A stretch of 37,714 nucleotides of DNA, taken from assembly GCF_001270265.1 (NCBI RefSeq), contig NZ_LGAP01000048.1, forward strand, positions 1-37,714, written 5' to 3'. The DNA is from Ensifer adhaerens (GTDB taxonomy: Bacteria > Pseudomonadota > Alphaproteobacteria > Rhizobiales > Rhizobiaceae). Of this stretch, positions 9,936-18,119 are shown piece by piece. The position numbers and the translations under genes were made by a program. Numbering within the stretch: the first letter of the stretch is position 1; every line of letters starts with the position of its first letter. The notes below the pieces were generated by a model. It did no database searches. It saw nothing but the letters and a program-made list of their open reading frames with translations, and was not told the origin of the DNA.

Positions 9936-9989
9936 GGCTTGAGCTTCCTGAGCAACAACTTCGGCTCGCCGTTTGTACGAGCTTTACAA

Positions 9990-10005
9990 TTTTGTTGCAA
10001 CAAAA
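9990..10005. promoter_or_regulatory. Perfect 16-bp palindrome, predicted GntR operator
   Basis: TTTTGTTGCAACAAAA is a perfect palindrome in the 102-bp gap between the aminotransferase start and the gntR stop. A half-site copy (ATGCAACAAA) follows at 10024-10033. The same motif recurs twice on the other side of gntR, so it is probably the binding site of that regulator and controls the catabolic operon. Confidence 0.7.
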
Positions 10006-10037
10006 ATATCCGCCGTCAAGTCCATGCAACAAATTCT

Positions 10038-10736
10038 CTATTGCACGGGAAGGATCGCCTTCTCTCGACAAGCCCGCTTTAGCCGCCGATAGCCATCACG
10101 AATATCATTCTCCATTGCCGCTCTCACGCTTGCACCGTCGCGATCCTCCAGCGCCTCCATCGCAACCTCATGGTTGTGAACGCCAAAACGCTCTTTGGCG
10201 AATTCCGGATAGAGATTGTGCAAGGAAGGCCCAATCCGCAACCAAAGCGTCTCGATCATAGTAACGAGGTGCGGCAACTGCGCCAGACGGTAGATCGCGA
10301 AATGGAACTCTTTGTTATGCCAAAGAGCATCCGCGTAAAGCCCGGCATCGAGCGCTGAATTGATCTTCTTTTGCAGGATTTTCAGAGCCTCCACATCCTC
10401 GGGGACAACATGTTCAGCGGCTTGCTGCGCAGCCAACCCCTCAAGCGCCAGACGAATAAGCGTGATCTCCTGCAGGGCTTTTGCATCAAGGACAGGCACG
10501 ACGACCGTCTTCGGGCCGGCATAGACAAGCGCCGCTTCGCTTGCGAGACGATTGATGGCGTCACGCGCGGGAGTAGTGCTCACATCCAAATCCTGGGCGA
10601 CCGCCCTCACGGTCAACTTATGCCCCGGGCGGTAGACGCCACGGATGATCCGTTCCTTCATCTCGCGATACGCCGCATCACCAAGGCTCTCCGCCGCACG
10701 ATCAATATTGGCCAGCTCGCTCACATGAACCCCCAT
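10038..10736 (-). CDS. GntR-family transcription regulator, FadR/FCD type
   Basis: A 232-residue regulator: an N-terminal winged helix (about 20-80, with MKERIIRGVYRPGHKL and VRAVAQDLDVSTTPARDAI) and an all-helical FCD ligand-binding domain (about 90-222) with histidines in HNKEFHFAIY and HNHEVAMEAL that usually bind a metal and a carboxylate effector. It lies between two operons, reading with the catabolic one, with matching palindromes in front of both. It is likely a repressor released by the imported compound or a breakdown product. The start is the ATG at 10736; a second one is not needed to complete the domain. Confidence 0.93.
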   Translation of the reverse strand: MGVHVSELANIDRAAESLGDAAYREMKERIIRGVYRPGHKLTVRAVAQDLDVSTTPARDAINRLASEAALVYAGPKTVVVPVLDAKALQEITLIRLALEGLAAQQAAEHVVPEDVEALKILQKKINSALDAGLYADALWHNKEFHFAIYRLAQLPHLVTMIETLWLRIGPSLHNLYPEFAKERFGVHNHEVAMEALEDRDGASVRAAMENDIRDGYRRLKRACREKAILPVQ

Positions 10737-10766
10737 TCAAACCCCTCACTCAGTTGACAACGCAAA

Positions 10767-10784
10767 TTTTTGATGCAACAAAAA
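10767..10784. promoter_or_regulatory. Near-palindrome, predicted GntR operator 2
   Basis: TTTTTGATGCAACAAAAA is an 18-bp palindrome with one mismatched pair and matches the 9990-10005 motif in 15 of 16 core positions. It lies 31 bp upstream of the gntR start, so it would serve autoregulation and probably the divergent importer operon. Confidence 0.65.
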
Positions 10785-10808
10785 CGAAATATGAAAGTTC
10801 TGCAAAGG

Positions 10809-10824
10809 TTTTGTCGCATCAACG
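10809..10824. promoter_or_regulatory. Degenerate third copy of the GntR motif
   Basis: TTTTGTCGCATCAACG matches the operator core in 12 of 16 positions. Its centre is 41 bp, about four helical turns, from the centre of the copy at 10767-10784, so two dimers could bind the same face of the DNA upstream of the importer operon. Confidence 0.4.
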
Positions 10825-11019
10825 ACTCCTAGCAGCTTTCTTGATTATCGTCACGGGTGCCGCCTGCCAGGTTGGTGCGGATTCTTTCATCAGCATTGAT
10901 TTGTCCCGACGGCGCCTGCGGGGCGCCCGATGGGATTGTTGGTACGTGGCCGTCTCGCGGCCTTTTCAGAGGTTAGACGCCGTAGATCGTCGCCGGAACA
11001 GTTGAAAGGAAAGTCAGAA

Positions 11020-12135
11020 TTGATTGGTCAATATTTGTCTCTTATTGGGCTCGAGAAGCATTTTGGCAGTGTTAGGGCCGTTACGAGCCTGTCACTTGAG
11101 ATCGGTGCCGGTGAGTTTGTTTCGCTTGTCGGCCCTTCCGGTTCCGGCAAGACAACCGCTCTGAACATGATCGCGGGATTTGAGGGGCCGAGCGCCGGCA
11201 AGATCGTCATTGGAGGACGCGATGTAACGCATGTTGCTCCCAACCGTCGTGGCATCGGCATGGTGTTCCAAAAGTACGCTCTATTTCCGCATCTGACGGT
11301 GCGCCAGAACATCGCTTTTCCGTTGCGCATGCGAGGCCGATCAAACAAGACGCGGATTGCCACGCGGGTCGAGGAGATGCTCGAACTCGTACAGCTCTCA
11401 AGCTATGGGGAGCGCTACCCTCAACAATTGTCCGGCGGCCAACAGCAGCGCGTTGCCTTGGCGCGAGCGCTGGCATTCGAGCCACCTGTGCTGTTGATGG
11501 ATGAACCACTTGGTGCGCTTGACAAGAAACTGCGCGAGGCGATGCAGTTCGAGATCAAGCGCCTGCAAGAGCGGCTCGGTGCGACGGTTGTATATGTGAC
11601 GCATGATCAGGACGAAGCGCTGACCATGTCAGACCGCGTTGCTGTTATGGCCGGTGGTCAGTTGATGCAATTCGGTCACCCCACAGAACTCTATCGTCAC
11701 CCAAATTCGGCATTTGTGGCCGATTTTATCGGCCGAATGAACTTCATCGAGGGTAGCTGCATCGAGAACGCAGGTGGCACGGCCGTGGTGCGTCTTTCCG
11801 ACGACACTGTTCTTTCCATTCGTTCACAAGGTCCGCGGGATGCCGGCCCTTCAGCGGGCGAGACAATAAAGCTTGCGATACGCCCGGAGCGGGTTCGAGT
11901 TGCCAAGCGTGGTGAAGGCGGCGCGGGTTGCCTTGCGGCTGACGTGGAGACCTGCGTCTTTGTGGGTTCGGTCCATATTGTCATGGTTCGGCTGGAAAGC
12001 CGCCCGGATGTTCTATTGCAGATACAGCTGCCGGCCGATGGAGAATTGCCTTTTCACGAGCGCGATCAGGTTGACCTGGTGCTCGACGATGGGGCCATTC
12101 ATTTATTTTCTGGAACGCAAAGGCACGCGGCATGA
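11020..12135 (+). CDS. ABC importer ATP-binding protein, PotA-like
   Basis: The ATPase of a spermidine/putrescine-type importer. It has Walker A GPSGSGKT, the Q-loop in VFQKYALFPHLTV, the signature LSGGQQQRVALARAL, Walker B VLLMDEP, the D-loop GALD and the H-loop THDQDEA, followed by a C-terminal TOBE domain (about the last 90 residues, IRPERVRV). The frame is open from an ATG at 10930, but I place the start at TTG 11020 because AAAGGA lies just upstream and PotA proteins begin near YLSLIGLEKHFG. First gene of a four-gene operon; overlaps the first permease by 4 bp. Confidence 0.94.
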   Translation: MIGQYLSLIGLEKHFGSVRAVTSLSLEIGAGEFVSLVGPSGSGKTTALNMIAGFEGPSAGKIVIGGRDVTHVAPNRRGIGMVFQKYALFPHLTVRQNIAFPLRMRGRSNKTRIATRVEEMLELVQLSSYGERYPQQLSGGQQQRVALARALAFEPPVLLMDEPLGALDKKLREAMQFEIKRLQERLGATVVYVTHDQDEALTMSDRVAVMAGGQLMQFGHPTELYRHPNSAFVADFIGRMNFIEGSCIENAGGTAVVRLSDDTVLSIRSQGPRDAGPSAGETIKLAIRPERVRVAKRGEGGAGCLAADVETCVFVGSVHIVMVRLESRPDVLLQIQLPADGELPFHERDQVDLVLDDGAIHLFSGTQRHAA

Positions 12136-13031
12136 GCGGCCTTTCCGAAGTTTCGCAGGCCGTGTCCGCCCGCCAACCGCGATCGACCGTAGCGTCCGCA
12201 CGGTTCTACTCGCGTGGCGTTTCGGTCTGCTTGGCGGCGCCCCTTGTCGCCGCACTGGTCATCGGATTCGTCTATCCCGTCACCCGGCTGGTTGCGCTGA
12301 GTTTTTCGGGGGGAAGCCTTGAACACTATCGGCGTCTGGTTGCCGAGCCGCTCTATCTCGGCGTGCTGGCAAGCACGGTCAAGGTTGCATTCATTGTAAC
12401 GATTGCAAGCCTGCTTCTCGGCTTTCCCGTCGCCTATCTGATGGCGCGGTTGAGACATGGCGTTGCCATGGTGGTTGCGGCCTGCGTCTTCATACCGTTG
12501 TGGACATCGGTTCTGGTCAGATCCTACGCGTGGGTCGTTCTTCTTCAACGCAATGGCATTGTAAATGGACTTTTGGCCGATGTCGGCATTACTGACGGAC
12601 CGCTGAAGCTGATCTACACTGAGGGCGCGGTGATCGTGGCGATGACACATGTGTTGATGCCATTCATGATCCTGCCGATCTATTCGACATTGCGGACCTT
12701 GCCGCCCGACTATATCAGGGCAGCGCGCAATCTCGGAGCTGGAGCGTGTCGCGCGTTCATCAGCGTCACCTTGCCGCTCAGTCTGCCGGGTATCTTTGCG
12801 GGCAGCGTACTGTGCTTCGTACTTGCGCTGGGCTTTTACATCACGCCGGCATTGGTCGGCGGCCCGGGATCGATGCTGATGGCGACGCTGATCGGACAGC
12901 AAACGACTGTTCTGCTCGACTGGCCGTTCGCCGCAGCGCTTTCGACGGTGCTTTTAGCCGTCACGCTCATCTTCGTTTTCCTGTTTCGAAAGACGCTCTC
13001 GCTCAGCAAGGGATTGCACAGTGTCCACTGA
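12132..13031 (+). CDS. ABC importer permease, PotB-like
   Basis: A 299-residue inner-membrane permease with about six hydrophobic segments, the first near residues 30-55 (VCLAAPLVAALVIGFVYPV). The cytoplasmic EAA-type loop is IRAARNLGAGACRAFISVTLPLSLPGI, shown here only as its key parts RAARNLGA and VTLPLSLPG, which docks onto the ATPase. It overlaps the genes on both sides (ATGA with the ATPase, 11 bp with the next permease), so the operon is tightly coupled. Family and neighbours point to a cationic or amine substrate such as a polyamine, but the ligand is not proven. Confidence 0.93.
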   Translation: MSGLSEVSQAVSARQPRSTVASARFYSRGVSVCLAAPLVAALVIGFVYPVTRLVALSFSGGSLEHYRRLVAEPLYLGVLASTVKVAFIVTIASLLLGFPVAYLMARLRHGVAMVVAACVFIPLWTSVLVRSYAWVVLLQRNGIVNGLLADVGITDGPLKLIYTEGAVIVAMTHVLMPFMILPIYSTLRTLPPDYIRAARNLGAGACRAFISVTLPLSLPGIFAGSVLCFVLALGFYITPALVGGPGSMLMATLIGQQTTVLLDWPFAAALSTVLLAVTLIFVFLFRKTLSLSKGLHSVH

Positions 13032-13884
13032 TCTCGCACGTTTACCCAACCGGCTGTCATTGGTCCGCGGCCACTACGCAGCAGCAGCCTTCCACGTCTT
13101 TGCCAAGGCCTTCGGCATGATCACTCTGGGGGTCGTGATCGGTTGCGTCCTCTTCTTCTTGCTGCTGCCAACTCTCATCGTCATCCCCATGTCACTCAGC
13201 GAAACGGACTATATTGAGTTTCCGCCGAGCGGGTTGAGCCTCAAATGGTACCGTGCCTATTTCAGTGACGCGGACTGGATGGCGGCAACCTGGTTCAGCC
13301 TCAAGATCGCGCTTGCCACGACGGCGACAGCTACGGTTACCGGCACGATGGCCGCGCTTGCGATCGTGAGGGGGCGTCTCCCCTTCAGATCGGCGCTTCA
13401 GGCTCTTGCGCTTGGACCGATGATCGTGCCGCACATTGTGCTTGGGGTCGCACTTTATCTGGTGTTCTCGCCGCTGCAGCTTACGGGAAACTTCTTCGGC
13501 TTTCTCATCGCCCATACCGTGCTTGCCACGCCTTACGTGATCATCACGGTGACGGCGGCGCTGCAACGTTTCGACCCGGCGCTGGAATTGGCAGCATTGA
13601 ACTGCGGGGCCAACAGGTTGCAGGCCTTCGTGCTTGTAGTCTTGCCCAATATTGCGCCGGGTGTGGCGGCAGGTGCCGTGTTTGCTTTTCTGGCTTCGTT
13701 CGATGAAGCGACGGTCGCGTTCTTCATTTCGGATATTGGCGGCAAGTCGATCGGACGCAAGATGTTCGAAGATATCGACTTCAACCTCACGCCGGTCATT
13801 GCGGCTGTCTCGACAGTACTGGTGGCCGTGTCCCTGCTGTTGATGGGCGCCATTCATCTGGCCAATGCCCAAAAGCGAAACTGA
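13021..13884 (+). CDS. ABC importer permease, PotC-like
   Basis: A 287-residue permease of the PotC half. It starts at GTG 13021, inside the end of the preceding permease gene. It has about six membrane segments (the first around GVVIGCVLFFLLLPTLIV), the periplasmic FPPSGLSLKWYRAYF typical of PotC proteins, and the EAA-type loop ALNCGANRLQAFVLVVLPNI. Together with the PotB-like protein it forms the membrane channel. The next gene, for the binding protein, follows after 50 bp. Confidence 0.93.
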   Translation: MSTDLARLPNRLSLVRGHYAAAAFHVFAKAFGMITLGVVIGCVLFFLLLPTLIVIPMSLSETDYIEFPPSGLSLKWYRAYFSDADWMAATWFSLKIALATTATATVTGTMAALAIVRGRLPFRSALQALALGPMIVPHIVLGVALYLVFSPLQLTGNFFGFLIAHTVLATPYVIITVTAALQRFDPALELAALNCGANRLQAFVLVVLPNIAPGVAAGAVFAFLASFDEATVAFFISDIGGKSIGRKMFEDIDFNLTPVIAAVSTVLVAVSLLLMGAIHLANAQKRN

Positions 13885-13934
13885 TCACAGCGATGCCTTC
13901 CATTTCCCTGCCAACCCTACAAAGGAAACAGCCC

Positions 13935-15008
13935 ATGATTTCGTTGCCGCTGAGTTGGAACAAAGTGCAAAAGCTGGCGCTTGCAGGCATATTGCCTTTG
14001 CTAATATGGCCCTCTGCATCACTTGCCAGTGAGCAAGTGGTCATCGCTTCGACTGGCGGCGCCTACGATCGCGCGCTAAAGGCCGCCTGGTTTGATCCCT
14101 TCACGAAGGCGACCGGGATCGAGGTCGTGACTGTTGTTGCGACCAATGCAGAAATGCGCGCCAAGGTCGCGGCGATGGTGAAGACTGGAAATGTCACCTG
14201 GGATCTTTATCTCGATGGTGAAATCCAGGCGGCATCCAAGGCACACAAGGCGGTCACGGAAGACCTGACGGGTTTCTGCAAACAGTTCGCCGGAAGGAAG
14301 GATCTCGGCGCAAACGCCTGTGCTGCCGGCGGTGCGCTCTTGCAATCGACAGCCACATTGCTGGCCTATCGAACTGGCGATACCGCAAAACCGGTGCCGC
14401 AGACCTGGGCCGATATGTGGGATAGCAAAGCCTTTCCGGGCGAGCGGGCATTTCCTAATTTCGACGACCCTTGGCGTGTGATGGCAGCGGCGCTGCTTGC
14501 CGATGGCGTCGGCCGCGAGGAACTGTTTCCACTTGACGTCGAACGGGCGCTCAGGAAACTCGACGAGATCCGGCCCTCGGTTTCGGTGTGGTGGAAGACC
14601 GGCGATCAGAGTGTGCAAGGGTTTCGCAATGGCGATTATTCAGTTGGACAGATATGGCTGACGCGGGCGAAGGCGATGCAGAACGAGGGGTTACCGATTG
14701 GGTGGTCCTACAAGGCATCGTTTTTGGTTGGAGACCGAATTGCGCTTGTCAGGGGTGCGCGCAACCGTGAGAACGCGCTGAAGCTGATGGCCTTTTGGCT
14801 GAATTCGCCGGAGGCGCAGGCAAAGGCTTGCGAAGTGCTGTCGTGCACGCCGCCAAGCACCGAGGCGATCGCCTTGATGTCGGAAGACGTGCGCAAGACG
14901 ATGCCGCATGCAGACGAGGTCCGGGATTACATGGTCGTCCCCGATGCGGAGTGGATCAATGCCAATGCGGCGCAACTGCTGCAACGCTGGAACGAGTGGC
15001 TTCGCTAG
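13935..15008 (+). CDS. Periplasmic substrate-binding protein, PotD/PotF-like
   Basis: A 357-residue solute-binding protein. The signal peptide ends near LIWPSASLAS and the mature protein begins EQVVIASTGGAYDRALKAAW, followed by FTKATGIEVV, the common opening of the polyamine-binding-protein superfamily. The pocket probably includes W, D and Y residues in WDLYLDG and FNDP/DDPWRVM. The start is the ATG at 13935, eight bases after AAAGGA; an upstream in-frame ATG at 13893 would place extra residues before the signal. Last gene of the importer; the hairpin at 15038-15067 may end the operon. The ligand may be a polyamine-like amine. Confidence 0.93.
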   Translation: MISLPLSWNKVQKLALAGILPLLIWPSASLASEQVVIASTGGAYDRALKAAWFDPFTKATGIEVVTVVATNAEMRAKVAAMVKTGNVTWDLYLDGEIQAASKAHKAVTEDLTGFCKQFAGRKDLGANACAAGGALLQSTATLLAYRTGDTAKPVPQTWADMWDSKAFPGERAFPNFDDPWRVMAAALLADGVGREELFPLDVERALRKLDEIRPSVSVWWKTGDQSVQGFRNGDYSVGQIWLTRAKAMQNEGLPIGWSYKASFLVGDRIALVRGARNRENALKLMAFWLNSPEAQAKACEVLSCTPPSTEAIALMSEDVRKTMPHADEVRDYMVVPDAEWINANAAQLLQRWNEWLR

Positions 15009-15037
15009 GCCGCGTAGGTATCGCGCTTAAACAATGG

Positions 15038-15067
15038 CGGCTCGGATCCCCCGACAGATCTGAGCCG
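15038..15067 (+). terminator. Putative terminator after the ABC operon
   Basis: CGGCTC-g-GATC pairs with GATC-t-GAGCCG around an 8-base loop, followed by TCTCGTCTCC. It lies 30 bases after the binding-protein stop. The tract is only moderately U-rich. Confidence 0.5.
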
Positions 15068-15514
15068 TCTCGTCTCCAGCCGGTCTCACGAGCCTGCCGA
15101 ATTCCTGGAAAGCAGCCGGACGCGCGTGGGACAAAAACGCGGTATTGTAACTTCGGGACCTCAGCAATCCCTACGCCCACTTTTGCTGGCCATTCACACT
15201 GACTTTGATGACCACAAGGTCGCCATCTCAAGCTTCTGACGCGTCCAGGAGATTCCTGGGTACGCTCTGGCGTGCGAGTGGTGGTCGTAAGCCAACCACG
15301 CCCCGGTTAGCAGCGGACAAATTTGGTCGAGTGACTGTTCCCACTTCAAAAACCATGTTCCTGTTGACCTCTCAAGAAGATTGAGATGCACATAAGGGGC
15401 GAGGACGGAGGTAATCATGCCGACTGCTTTGGTGGCACATGCATTGAATGCTTCCAGCAGCGCGATTGCGAGCTTCGTGTCCTTGGCGCATTCAGGCTGA
15501 CGATCACTGTGCGC
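15068..15514. other. Non-coding stretch between importer and NTase gene
   Basis: No reading frame here has both a ribosome site and recognisable family features; frames such as 15194-15418 (minus) and the start of 15448-15951 (plus) look accidental. It also holds the 3' flank of the nucleotidyltransferase gene. Nothing further is seen. Confidence 0.4.
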
Positions 15515-16324
15515 CTACCTGTCCCATCCAAGTGACGCTTCTGGCAGATCCGGTACCACTTCGGGCTCGGAGGTCGCCCTTCTGTAGACGAGGCCGTTTG
15601 CATCGAGACGATAAGTTTCTGCGGGAATACCGTTCTCATCGACAACGAGGATGCCGACCAGATCCAACGGTGCGTTACGCACGTAACTTTCTGCACGGTC
15701 TAGCATCGCGACGAGGTTCTCCCTTATGCCGGCGGCGGTCCAGCCACCCGGCAGACCACGTACCGACGAATAATCCTCTCCGCGGATGGAAAGTCCCTTT
15801 CTGCGGATCTCATCGATGCTGCGCACCGGTGAATAGTTGGGCGGCTTGCCGGACGCCGCCATTACGATTGCTCCAAGCGGGCAGAGATTTGAATCAATCG
15901 TCAGAAGATCGACATAGTCGCGGGCTTTGGTTCGGGTGGAGGCTGCGATGACCTTGTTGACAGCAAGATCCGCTGGGTGGAGCCGCGCACCCCATTCTTC
16001 ATCTCGGATGAGAGGAAAGAAGCGAGACTTGGTCTCGCTCATCCATTGGATCAGCGTGCTGTCGCCATCTCGAAACACCTGCGCTTCGACGCAGCCGTAT
16101 ACGTTGACGTCGATAGTGACGAGAAACCCATCGTTCTTGAGCGTTTCGATGTCTCTCTGCGCCGCGGAACCGATCTCCGAGTCGCTATCATGGAAAATAT
16201 CAATGTCGTCCGACACACGCGGCCAGTTCATGTTGAGAACCACACCGCCCGCCATATAGCTGCTATCGGAGCGGTTTCTGGCGATGGATGCCATGATATT
16301 CCGTTGAAGATCGGTCAGAGCCAT
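15515..16324 (-). CDS. AbiEii-like nucleotidyltransferase, putative toxin
   Basis: A 269-residue protein with the nucleotidyltransferase start AGGVVLNMNWPRVSDDIDIF: a GG motif, then R-x-SDDIDIF with the paired aspartates that bind metal, as in AbiEii/AbiGii toxins and related DNA-polymerase-beta-fold enzymes. A later R-x-K-D-x-x-D-L-like block (TRTKARDYVDLL) is also typical of the family. It shares one base with the upstream gene (TAATG), so the pair is translationally coupled, as in toxin-antitoxin modules. AbiEii toxins modify tRNA or block growth; the target here is unknown. The C-terminal 80 residues are not recognised. Confidence 0.72.
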   Translation of the reverse strand: MALTDLQRNIMASIARNRSDSSYMAGGVVLNMNWPRVSDDIDIFHDSDSEIGSAAQRDIETLKNDGFLVTIDVNVYGCVEAQVFRDGDSTLIQWMSETKSRFFPLIRDEEWGARLHPADLAVNKVIAASTRTKARDYVDLLTIDSNLCPLGAIVMAASGKPPNYSPVRSIDEIRRKGLSIRGEDYSSVRGLPGGWTAAGIRENLVAMLDRAESYVRNAPLDLVGILVVDENGIPAETYRLDANGLVYRRATSEPEVVPDLPEASLGWDR

Positions 16325-16665
16325 TAGTGACCACCGTCAAGTATGGACAGCATCTTCCTTCCCATCGCAAAGGCTCTGGCGTCGCCTCTTTCGATCAGCG
16401 CATTCGCCACGACCCGTGACCGACTTGGGACATCATCGAGCCTCTCGATGTCAATATTGTCGAATATTCTCAAGCCATAACGCTCGGCGGCCAGATTGAG
16501 GTATTCCCCTAGGCGATCCTTACGCTTTCGGTGATCCTCACGCATGCCTGCGGCGGCGCTGACAATATCATTGCGTCTATCGCGCGGAACCAGCACTTCC
16601 ACTCGAACGAGATCAGCTGCACCACCACGCTCACGGTACCTTTTCATCCTGTCTCGAGACGCCAT
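16324..16665 (-). CDS. Partner of the nucleotidyltransferase, putative antitoxin/DNA-binding protein
   Basis: A 113-residue, strongly charged protein. The N-terminal part has a basic stretch (MASRDRMKRYRERGG) then LVRVEVLVPRDRRNDIVSAA, which could be a ribbon-helix-helix strand and helix; the C-terminal part includes RVVANALIERGDARAFAMGRKML. It is not the AbiEi winged-helix antitoxin usually paired with AbiEii. It ends in the same TAATG that starts the toxin-like gene, and a perfect palindrome lies inside its promoter (16686-16714), as expected for an autoregulating antitoxin. The role is inferred from context. Confidence 0.6.
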   Translation of the reverse strand: MASRDRMKRYRERGGAADLVRVEVLVPRDRRNDIVSAAAGMREDHRKRKDRLGEYLNLAAERYGLRIFDNIDIERLDDVPSRSRVVANALIERGDARAFAMGRKMLSILDGGH

Positions 16666-16685
16666 CGCCGTTCTCCTTCGCAGTC

Positions 16686-16714
16686 AATATATGCGTATCC
16701 CGGATACGCATCAA
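16686..16714 (-). promoter_or_regulatory. Sigma-70 promoter with nested palindromic operator
   Basis: On the minus strand TTGATG and TATATT are 17 bases apart, a close match to sigma-70. The spacer carries ATGCGTATC and GATACGCAT, perfect 9-bp arms around CCG (16691-16711). A repressor bound there would block RNA polymerase. It lies 20-50 bases upstream of the putative antitoxin start. Confidence 0.75.
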
Positions 16715-16825
16715 GTTGGATCGCGATCGTGACACGATGTCAGCGATCCACAAGCATCCCGCTCCGGCTACTGCCGCAAATGTCAATTCTGATCGCGCGG
16801 AGAAACCGAAACGCTCGAGACATTG

Positions 16826-16890
16826 GCCGACGCCAACGCGGTACCGGCCGACGAGACCGGCATCCTCCAGCAGCGCAAAACTAAAAACAA
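16826..16890 (+). pseudogene. IS701/IS4-like transposase scrap
   Basis: A short frame reads DANAVPADETGILQQRK, resembling the D-A-x-A-V-L-x-x-D-E-T-G-F-L-K block around the first catalytic aspartate of IS701-type DDE transposases. A second, better copy lies at 21474-21535. No start, end or repeats can be assigned. The rest of 16715-17132 shows nothing convincing. Confidence 0.35.
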
Positions 16891-17132
16891 CTGGGCCACC
16901 GGATACAACCCCGTCCGGCCCTGCCGTGTGGCACGGCAGTCAACGGCGAGGTTGCGGCGGCGTTTTCCGATCCAATCGCCTCACCAGCATCTTGATAGAC
17001 GGACAAGTCCAAAGGTCTCTTTCGACGCAAGACTGACCGTGCGGAGCCTGATGCTTTGTCGGCCGGGCATCTCCGTGAAACGGGCTTCATGCGCGCGATG
17101 TGCCCACGCTGGTCATGCTGCTCGAACCAGAC

Positions 17133-17286
17133 AAGGATGAGCGTACCAGGCGGCGGCCGCCATAGCGGCCAGAGCCCGTTCGCGCGCGGCTTGACCGGTT
17201 AAAAGGGTCGCCGCAGGAGGTTCAGCGCAAGCGCCGGCCGCAGGCCGGGAACCGGGACCGACCACCCCCGGCAAGCCGCTCCGCTT
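17133..17286 (+). repeat. Direct repeat, copy A (154 bp)
   Basis: This 154-bp segment matches 21131-21284 with four mismatches and no gaps (about 97%), in the same orientation, offset exactly 3,998 bp. Weaker similarity reaches about 17070 on the left and 17310 on the right. It encodes nothing recognisable. The repeats frame the segment with Phd-VapC, repC remnant and VapBC. Confidence 0.9.
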
Positions 17287-17509
17287 TCCCGAGAGATGTC
17301 ACCCTTCGCCACCAGATCGTCCATGAGCCTAACAGGCAGATCCACCCGCTCGTGCAGAATGCATGGAAGAAGACGTAGCGGCGCTCGTATGGTGGCTTGA
17401 AGGACGCCGCCAGCAGCCCCTTCGGACGCCGAGGTTCCAGAAGATGCGTACGATGGCGGGACTTTGAAGCCGCTCGATGGTTCGCTTGGCTAGCGTCGTA
17501 GCGCATGTG

Positions 17510-17552
17510 GAAACGAAAAGGCCCCTTCTCCTGCAAGCAAGAGAAAGGGGCC
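17510..17552 (-). terminator. Rho-independent terminator, minus strand
   Basis: GGCCCCTT..CTC pairs with GAG..AAAGGGGCC around a 10-base loop; reading on the minus strand the stem is followed by TTTTCGTTT. It lies about 90 bases beyond the end of the small minus-strand ORF at 17644-17811. Confidence 0.65.
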
Positions 17553-17643
17553 CGTCTGAGCGTTCGAATTCACAGACGCTACGATGTTGCTCAATTCAAA
17601 CCTGATCGCAATAGCGCGACGACACAACTTACGAATTTTTCTG

Positions 17644-17811
17644 TTATTCAGCCTTCCGGGCATCGTACCCAGCCTCGTTCAACACCGCGCCAAGGCTAGC
17701 CGCCTCGGTCTCAACCTTCCCGACGGCCCGTTCAGTGTGAGCTGAGGCAGCAGTCGGCTTATCGAGGCTCGCTGCTGCAGATGACGCCGGTGTACTATCG
17801 ATCTTGATCAC
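17644..17811 (-). CDS. Possible small hypothetical protein (55 aa)
   Basis: The minus strand reads, from GTG at 17811, VIKIDSTPASSAAASLDKPT and continues to ETEAASLGAVLNEAGYDARKAE before TAA. The residue pattern is protein-like and a good terminator lies downstream, but there is no clear ribosome site and no known family. Alternatively it is the tail of a lost larger gene. Confidence 0.35.
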   Translation of the reverse strand: MIKIDSTPASSAAASLDKPTAASAHTERAVGKVETEAASLGAVLNEAGYDARKAE

Positions 17812-17900
17812 CAAGGGTCGCTTCGGTCACAGTTTCAACCTCTTTTGACGCAATTGGGATTGGTGATCCAAAAGAAATCAAGGACCGGAGAAACGTAAGC

Positions 17901-18104
17901 GTGAGCGACACCGATAGGCCACATCCATCAACGGTAGTACTGTTTGCGAGGAACTATCTGGCTCAAAGGGACAGCATCGCTAAGCAGCTCCGGGACGCAA
18001 TTGCCAATGGCCGCACCAGAGATGCCGACAAGCTGATGATTAAGCTAACCGCACACGAAAAATACATCGCCGACAACCGCTTGGAGCGGTTCAGGAAGTC
18101 TTAG
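17901..18104 (+). CDS. Small hypothetical protein (67 aa)
   Basis: Starts at GTG with GGAGAAA upstream. The 67-residue product is mostly helical and charged (RNYLAQRDSIAKQLRDAI, then DADKLMIKLTAHEKYIADN). Family not recognised. Its stop is 15 bp before a 46-codon frame resembling a recombinase tail, so the two may be the remains of one unit. Confidence 0.45.
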   Translation: MSDTDRPHPSTVVLFARNYLAQRDSIAKQLRDAIANGRTRDADKLMIKLTAHEKYIADNRLERFRKS

Positions 18105-18119
18105 ACAACAGACAACTGC

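Noticed and set aside
10754-11005. Possible small lipoprotein frame before the importer
   Set aside because: It overlaps the operator palindromes and the promoter region and has no clear lipobox or ribosome site.
12099-12902. A 267-codon minus-strand frame opposite the importer permease
   Set aside because: Antisense to an intact overlapping operon; its composition (many H, Q, R) is that of a shadow frame.
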